From NCBI GenBank assembly GCA_947591175.1, contig CANQDB010000001.1:1-36469 (forward strand): a DNA stretch of 36,469 nucleotides. Direction: 5' to 3'. Source of the DNA: an uncultured Bacilli bacterium (GTDB lineage: Bacteria > Bacillota_I > Bacilli_A > RF39 > UBA660). The translations under genes and the position numbers were made by a program. Shown here one piece after another: positions 32,097-36,469 of this stretch; the stretch's first letter is position 1; the number at the start of each line of letters is the position of its first letter. A model generated the notes under the pieces. It searched no databases. It saw nothing but the letters and a program-made list of their open reading frames with translations, and was not told where the DNA came from.

Positions 32097-35042
32097 TTAT
32101 GATACTAATGCTATGCGAAAAGTATTTATATTTCGAGGGGCTCCACTTAATCTATGGGAATTGAAAAGTCCTGTATAATGAAAATCAGTTCTATCACCAT
32201 AGTAACCGCCTCTTTGTCGCCATGGTTCTGTTTTATATATTACCGCCTGTTGATTATTATTCCAAAAACTTACTTCAGATAAGGCATGTCCATAACATAT
32301 TCCGCCATTACACGCTTTATTAATGACGTCACTTGTATATAAATCATAGTATTTTTGTTCTGGACATGGAAGACCCAAATTATAATCTGTATTATCATTT
32401 AATTTACCGTTAAAACCCGAATTAGATGCGGTAGTATTTCCACTTCTTGGGTTCCCATTCTCATCGGCAAAAGCTCCCATTAAATATTCCCAAGATCCTC
32501 CGCTCATATCGTAAATACCATAGATATTTCCGGTTGTTGAGGCCTTTTTCCCAATTGGTGTTTCATATGTATTATTACAATTGGAACTTCCCGCAGCATT
32601 TACGGTATCACCAGCTATTCCTGTTTTAAATAAAGAACAATTATTTTTATATATTTCTTTTTCGGCTCCTTGATAATTAGGATTACCCTGCTTTCCAAAA
32701 TCACTTTGTGATAAATATACTACTGCTCCCCATTCGACATCTTTACTCATATGAATATCATAACTATTATTATTTGCAAAACCATAAAAAGCATAATTAT
32801 CAGTTTGCATTTTTCTAGAAGCATAAAAAGCATTGGAAACGTTTATAGACCTCCATGAAATAACACTTGGCTTTATAATTGGAGTCAACTCCGAAGTATT
32901 TGATTCTCCTTCGTTGGCAAATTTTTCTTCTCTATTACTTGTTTCGAATTTACCAAACCAAATACCTTCCAGTTCTTTATCACCGAATTTAAAGGCCGGA
33001 TGTACTTTATATGTTTTTTCGTCACTTGAAACATTTGTAACTCCAGCTAAAAAGTTTATTCCTATTGCTCCCGGTTGTTCTTGTGTTCCTCCTGCATATA
33101 AATTGCCTAAATTATCATATTTATATTCATATCTTGGAATCCAAGTCCACATTGTATTAATTACATCCATTGAAAGTGGTGTGTTATTTTTTATAGATTC
33201 ACCAACACTAAAATCTAAGTCTACAAGCAAATTAGTTTTATCGCTTAACTCTTTTCCTGCATATATATCTTTTACTTCTTGTTCAGTTAAGACTTGGTGA
33301 TATATTTGTGCTTTTGAATACGTGGCATTAGTATATTCTTGATGAGAAGGGGTAGCAAAATTAGGATTTGCCCCTAAATTAAATGGTGTACGTGATACTT
33401 TCATATTAAGAGGAGTAGACAAAGTATATAAATCAATTAAATTTCCATCTAAATATATTTTTATATCGCTTCCATCAAATACCATAGCAGCTTCATACCA
33501 CTTATTTGTTTCAAGTGTAAGGGAAGTAGTTTTTATAACATATTTTGTTCCATCATAAATACTATAAATAATATGTTCATCCGAGGTAATTGCTAAAAGG
33601 ATACCTGCACCATCGGCATTTCCTATAATATATCCGTTTCCAGATTTAGGAAAACTTTCTACTTTAAATCTAACTACTGTTGAAAAGGCTTGTCCAAAAT
33701 CATATTTTTCTAATCCTAAATCAATATAGTCATCTACTCCATCAGTTGTAGCACTACTTCCATTTGATTTAACATCAGGACTGTATTTGGCATGATTACC
33801 TTTTCCAGACATATCTCTTACCATTGTTTGATCAAGTGTTACAGCATTAGCCCACATTTGATTGTTATAATCAAACCACTTTCCATATTTGTTTGCTTTT
33901 CGCCATACAGCATTCTCTTCATCATAATATACTGGAATTAATCCATCTGTTAACTTAGGTCGATTGGCTCCTGTTGGATCTTCATAAACTTTTACATGGA
34001 TTGTTCTCGTATTACTTCCAATGTTTCCATCTTTATCTATAGCAAAATAATTTATAACATAATCTCCAAAACTTTCTATGTTATAACTTCCAATTGTTAT
34101 TACTGTTAGAGGTGTTCCTTGTTCATCTATAGCACTGGCCCCTTTATCTTCATAACTTTGACCGACATATAGATTTACTTCTCCTTCTCCATTTAAAGTA
34201 ACAACTGGAACAGTTTTGTTTACTTGTACTACATTTACTGTCCTTGCTGCTACTCCTTTGTTTCCTCTTGTATCTAATAATTCGTAGTAAATTATATAAA
34301 CTCCTTCTTGATTAGTATTTACTCCATCTACTACACTTGTACTTTCTCCGTTAAAATATTCGTATCTTTTAGTTACTTTGTTACTTGTTAAACTATCGAC
34401 ATTATCACTTACACTAGCTACTCCTGGATCACTAAACTCTTTTCCCTTTTCAACTGTCATTACTCTTTCGCCACTTAAAGTTATTGTTGGGGCTATATAA
34501 TCTTCAAAAGCATAGGCTTTAGATTCTTCGGCTACGACTTGAATTCTTCCTTTCCACGTCTTTCCCATTGCTTCGTTTCCTGTTTTCTCATCTAACCATA
34601 GCCTTAACTCATAAGTATCTTTTTGTAATCCATCTAGAGTTACGTTATCTTTTATAACAAGATCATTTAAATTACTGATTGTTCCTTCTTCTCCTTGTTT
34701 CTTTAACTCATATCTTAAACTACCTCTATTTAAAGTGTTACCTTCATCTTCTACTATACTTATTTGATATTTAGCCGAAATATTTCCTTTATTTTCGACA
34801 CTAAAAATAAAAGGCTCTAAGTTCTTTCCTTCGTCATCTTTCATGGGATAAGTATTCTTTAAAGAGATAGCTCCACTTTCCTCTTGAAAATTCACTTGAA
34901 AGATTCCTGTTGCCATACTATTTTGTTTTTTTCCTTCTTTCGAATAAACAAAAAAGGCATAACTTGTTCCAATTAATACAAGAAGAGAAAACATTATAGA
35001 AAGACACCATACAAATTTCTTTTTAGAACTTATTTCTTTCAT
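32097..35042 (-). CDS. Secreted surface protein D: TasA-like, two Ig-like, LamG and C-lectin/FGE-like domains
   Basis: 981 residues from ATG at 35042, 10 bases after AAGGAG; an upstream TTG is less likely. Order: N-terminal helix ending GTSYAFFVYSKEG; a divergent TasA/camelysin-like domain (to about 185); two DUF5011-type Ig-like domains (PTITLSGERVMTVEKG... and PVVTLNGEGEVNLYVGQSYEDKG, about 190-355); and a segment GLIPVYYDEENAVWRKANKY. A LamG/concanavalin-like domain follows (DGVDDYIDLG...GTKYVIKTTSLTLETNKWYE, about 430-620), then the C-lectin/FGE-like domain (INTMWTWIPRYEYKY to FRIALVS). The LamG sits between two motifs (MWANAV and INTMW.WIPRYEY) that are only ~25 residues apart in protein B, so it is an inserted module. 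The C-terminus uses normal A/T-ending codons. Transcribed from poly(G) promoter copy D plus a proximal promoter. Confidence 0.82.
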   Translation of the reverse strand: MKEISSKKKFVWCLSIMFSLLVLIGTSYAFFVYSKEGKKQNSMATGIFQVNFQEESGAISLKNTYPMKDDEGKNLEPFIFSVENKGNISAKYQISIVEDEGNTLNRGSLRYELKKQGEEGTISNLNDLVIKDNVTLDGLQKDTYELRLWLDEKTGNEAMGKTWKGRIQVVAEESKAYAFEDYIAPTITLSGERVMTVEKGKEFSDPGVASVSDNVDSLTSNKVTKRYEYFNGESTSVVDGVNTNQEGVYIIYYELLDTRGNKGVAARTVNVVQVNKTVPVVTLNGEGEVNLYVGQSYEDKGASAIDEQGTPLTVITIGSYNIESFGDYVINYFAIDKDGNIGSNTRTIHVKVYEDPTGANRPKLTDGLIPVYYDEENAVWRKANKYGKWFDYNNQMWANAVTLDQTMVRDMSGKGNHAKYSPDVKSNGSSATTDGVDDYIDLGLEKYDFGQAFSTVVRFKVESFPKSGNGYIIGNADGAGILLAITSDEHIIYSIYDGTKYVIKTTSLTLETNKWYEAAMVFDGSDIKIYLDGNLIDLYTLSTPLNMKVSRTPFNLGANPNFATPSHQEYTNATYSKAQIYHQVLTEQEVKDIYAGKELSDKTNLLVDLDFSVGESIKNNTPLSMDVINTMWTWIPRYEYKYDNLGNLYAGGTQEQPGAIGINFLAGVTNVSSDEKTYKVHPAFKFGDKELEGIWFGKFETSNREEKFANEGESNTSELTPIIKPSVISWRSINVSNAFYASRKMQTDNYAFYGFANNNSYDIHMSKDVEWGAVVYLSQSDFGKQGNPNYQGAEKEIYKNNCSLFKTGIAGDTVNAAGSSNCNNTYETPIGKKASTTGNIYGIYDMSGGSWEYLMGAFADENGNPRSGNTTASNSGFNGKLNDNTDYNLGLPCPEQKYYDLYTSDVINKACNGGICYGHALSEVSFWNNNQQAVIYKTEPWRQRGGYYGDRTDFHYTGLFNSHRLSGAPRNINTFRIALVS

Positions 35043-35101
35043 AGTTATCAAACTCCTTACAACATTTAGTCTTTATCAAAAAGTCTTTATTATACAATTT
35101 A

Positions 35102-35130
35102 ATAATACTCACTTCTGGTGTATAAGTCAA
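35102..35130 (-). promoter_or_regulatory. Proximal promoter of surface gene D
   Basis: On the minus strand TTGACT (35125-35130), a 17-base spacer starting TATACACC, and TATTAT (35102-35107). Homologous to the proximal promoter of surface gene C. Confidence 0.7.
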
Positions 35131-35212
35131 TTGCACTTCAAAATTTGAAACCCTTAAAGTTTCACTTTACGTGAAGTATATTTCCTTTTGCAACTCCCTC
35201 TAGTATATATTT

Positions 35213-35244
35213 ATTATAGCCCAAACATACCCCCCCCCAGTCAA
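35213..35244 (-). promoter_or_regulatory. Poly(G)-spacer promoter, copy D
   Basis: On the minus strand TTGACT (35239-35244), nine G (35230-35238), TATGTTTGGGC and TATAAT (35213-35218), giving a 20-base spacer. It is followed by the conserved leader (35154-35212) shared with copies A and C. The -10 lies about 170 bases from the start codon of gene D. Confidence 0.85.
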
Positions 35245-35252
35245 GCATTTTT

Positions 35253-35280
35253 GCAAACAAAAAAAGGAGCAACGTCCTTT
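35253..35280 (-). terminator. Terminator of the rplU-prp-rpmA operon
   Basis: On the minus strand AAAGGA-CGTTGC-TCCTTT followed by TTTTG. The stem overlaps the L27 stop codon. Unlike copies A-C, this is not the cassette hairpin. Confidence 0.75.
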
Positions 35281-35569
35281 ATTCTCCTAATGGATAGCAA
35301 CTTGCTTGTTTCTTATCTCTACCAACACATTCGTATTTGACAATACCATCTACTGTTGTGAAAAGTGTATCATCTTTACCTTTACGAACATTTACACCAG
35401 GAAACACTTTTGTTCCTCTTTGACGATAAAGAATAGATCCAGCTGTGACAAATTCACCATCACTTGCTTTGGCACCTAATCTACGTCCAGCCGAATCACG
35501 ACCATTAGATGTAGATCCTTGTCCTTTATGATGGGCAAATAACTGAATATTTAACGCTAAAAATTTCAT
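35279..35569 (-). CDS. rpmA: 50S ribosomal protein L27 with cleavable N-terminal extension
   Basis: 96 residues. After the extension MKFLALNIQLFA comes HHKGQGST..GRDSAGRRLGAK, the conserved L27 start whose tail reaches the peptidyl-transferase centre. In Bacillota that lack the short E. coli-type start, the protease Prp cuts this extension after the Phe of the LQFFA-like motif; here the site would be IQLF|AHHKG. Prp is encoded directly upstream. Last gene of the L21-Prp-L27 operon. Confidence 0.97.
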   Translation of the reverse strand: MKFLALNIQLFAHHKGQGSTSNGRDSAGRRLGAKASDGEFVTAGSILYRQRGTKVFPGVNVRKGKDDTLFTTVDGIVKYECVGRDKKQASCYPLGE

Positions 35570-35582
35570 GGAATATCCTCCT

Positions 35583-35885
35583 TTAACTTAGTTTTAAATT
35601 AGATGGGTAGTCCTTTTCTAAATCTTTAAGTAACTTTAACATATTTTGAATTAACATCTTTGTTATATTATCGTTCTTCTTAACTTTAACTACCACTTTA
35701 TCTTTTTCTTGAATTACCTCTAAAGAAGATTGATCAAACGACAAAATTCCATTAACTGTTGTTATCAATATACTACTAGCCGCAGCACATACGATATCTT
35801 TTCCATAATCATCATATAACGCATGACCTAAAAAAGTAATAGTATCTACCTTCTCTTCTTTATAAGTAACTTTAATCTTCAACAT
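35583..35885 (-). CDS. prp: Ribosomal-processing cysteine protease Prp
   Basis: 100 residues. The catalytic pair is visible as GHA (H21) and CAAASS (C33) in the conserved spacing, with small beta strands before and after. Prp removes the N-terminal extension of L27, a step essential for ribosome function in Staphylococcus. It lies 5 bases after rplU and 13 before rpmA, the standard Bacillota order. Confidence 0.95.
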   Translation of the reverse strand: MLKIKVTYKEEKVDTITFLGHALYDDYGKDIVCAAASSILITTVNGILSFDQSSLEVIQEKDKVVVKVKKNDNITKMLIQNMLKLLKDLEKDYPSNLKLS

Positions 35886-35890
35886 AACTT

Positions 35891-36190
35891 TTACCCAATT
35901 TTTGTAATTTCTACTTTAGTGTAAGGTTGTCTATGACCTTGAGTCAAACGGTTACTTCTAGATTTTTGTTTGTACTTGTAAACACGAATCTTCTTTTGTT
36001 TCCCATGTTTAAGTACTTTACCTTCCACTTTAGCTCCCGAAACGTAAGGATTTCCTACTTTACTATCAAGCATTAAAACTTCAGAGAAAACTACCTTATC
36101 GCCTTCTTTGTTAGCTAACTTTTCCAAGTAAACAACATCACCAACAGATACGATATACTGTTTACCACCACTTTTGAAAACTGCTTTCAT
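35891..36190 (-). CDS. rplU: 50S ribosomal protein L21
   Basis: 99 residues. MKAVFKSGGKQYIVSVGD, EKLANKEGDKVVFSEVLM and the C-terminal KYKQKSRSNRLTQGHRQPYTKVEI are the L21 signature. It binds 23S rRNA domain I near L20. AAAGGAGG lies 5 bases before ATG. First gene of the operon, behind a structured leader and its own promoter. Confidence 0.97.
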   Translation of the reverse strand: MKAVFKSGGKQYIVSVGDVVYLEKLANKEGDKVVFSEVLMLDSKVGNPYVSGAKVEGKVLKHGKQKKIRVYKYKQKSRSNRLTQGHRQPYTKVEITKIG

Positions 36191-36292
36191 ACTATACCTC
36201 CTTTAAAATATACTAGACTCGCTTTTTAAGGTGGAAACCATTGTTTCACTTAAACCTGTTCAATGCGGTTTGAGCACAAGAGGCTTCAAACA
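36191..36292 (-). ncRNA. L21 operon leader RNA
   Basis: About 100 bases between the promoter and rplU. On the minus strand AAACC-GCATTGAACA-GGTTT and GTGAAAC-AAT-G-GTTTCCAC form two adjacent hairpins before the ribosome site. Position and size fit the L21 leader described in Bacillota, thought to bind L21 and regulate the operon. I call the class from position and structure, not from an alignment. Confidence 0.55.
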
Positions 36293-36298
36293 TCTATG

Positions 36299-36327
36299 AG
36301 TCTACCACAAAAGTCTTATTTCGTCAA
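36299..36327 (-). promoter_or_regulatory. rplU operon promoter
   Basis: On the minus strand TTGACG (36322-36327), a 17-base spacer ending TGG, and TAGACT (36299-36304). The -35 begins one base after the stop codon of the preceding gene. Confidence 0.7.
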
Positions 36328-36469
36328 TTATTTTTTAACATAGGTGTATACCGAAATAGAATTTTGGGAATCTTTGAAATATTGATTTAAATAATTATTT
36401 CGAAAAGGCTCATCCGTAACACATTGTCTATCGCTAAAAATGCAGTAACTAGCACACTTCCCATCTTCC
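36328..36469 (-). CDS. C-terminal end of an unknown Cys-rich protein (cut by the window edge)
   Basis: The last 46 codons of a gene entering from the right, reading EDGKCASYCIFSDRQCVTDE and ending ISVYTYVKK. Three cysteines (C-x3-C-x7-C) are visible. No family recognised. In Bacillota an RNase G-like gene often precedes rplU, but these residues do not identify it. The frame is open through the whole visible segment and ends in TAA just before the rplU promoter. Confidence 0.6.
   Translation of the reverse strand, partial: EDGKCASYCIFSDRQCVTDEPFRNNYLNQYFKDSQNSISVYTYVKK

Noticed and set aside
32100..32225. Retroelement variable region at the end of surface protein D
   Set aside because: Same fold as protein B, but its codons are ordinary A/T-ending ones with no excess of NNC codons.
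32833..33300. 155-codon plus-strand open frame
   Set aside because: It is a reverse-strand shadow of the LamG/C-lectin part of surface protein D, with no ribosome site or recognisable product.
1..36469. Complete diversity-generating retroelement (template repeat, avd, reverse transcriptase)
   Set aside because: I looked on both strands for a second copy of the end of surface protein B with added adenines and for reverse-transcriptase motifs and found neither.

Overview
The window looks like AT-rich chromosomal DNA of a low-GC Bacillota. The tkt-sirA-yneF order, the rimP-nusA-ylxR-infB cluster and an N-extended L27 with its Prp protease all point to Bacilli or a relative. The standard code fits, since core genes read through full length with TGG as Trp. 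I infer an uncultured, probably gut-associated lineage (Erysipelotrichia- or RF39-like), but the sequence does not prove it.

Layout. 164-3743 (-): two zinc-ribbon membrane proteins and a polysaccharide flippase. 3859-5859 (-): surface protein B. 5964-10976 (-): topoisomerase IV (parE, an unknown gene, parC). 11062-12447 (-): phosphomannomutase/phosphoglucomutase. 12528-13979 (-): surface protein C. 14250-17860 (-): an unknown gene, then yneF, a SirA homologue and transketolase. 17972-19321 (-): a membrane-anchored surface protein. 19476-21239 (+): two tRNAs, KilA-N gene wreckage and a DinD/BRO-type gene with a LexA-like box in its promoter. 21247-24123 (-): LemA and DUF2207. 24228-29141 (-): an unknown gene and the infB-comEB-ylxR-nusA-rimP operon. 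29326-32058 (+): cyclophilin lipoprotein, CPBP protease, phosphoesterase. 32097-35042 (-): surface protein D. 35279-36469 (-): L27, Prp, L21 with a leader, and a partial gene.

The most notable feature is a dispersed surface-protein system. Genes B, C and D encode secreted proteins with a TasA/camelysin-like N-terminus and different C-terminal modules: C-lectin/FGE-like, DUF285 leucine-rich repeats, and Ig plus LamG plus C-lectin. Each is preceded by a near-identical promoter, TTGACT - poly(G) - 11 conserved bases - TATAAT, with the G tract (8 or 9) inside the -35/-10 spacer. A fourth copy at the left edge points out of the window, presumably to another such gene. This is the architecture of slipped-strand phase-variable promoters. 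Three copies also carry the same hairpin terminator just upstream, so terminator plus promoter behave as a cassette. In addition, the last ~37 codons of protein B look like the variable region of a diversity-generating retroelement (C-ending codons at the expected variable positions, C-lectin fold end). No template repeat or reverse transcriptase is in the window. Together these suggest on/off switching of a surface-protein family, with targeted hypermutation of at least one member.
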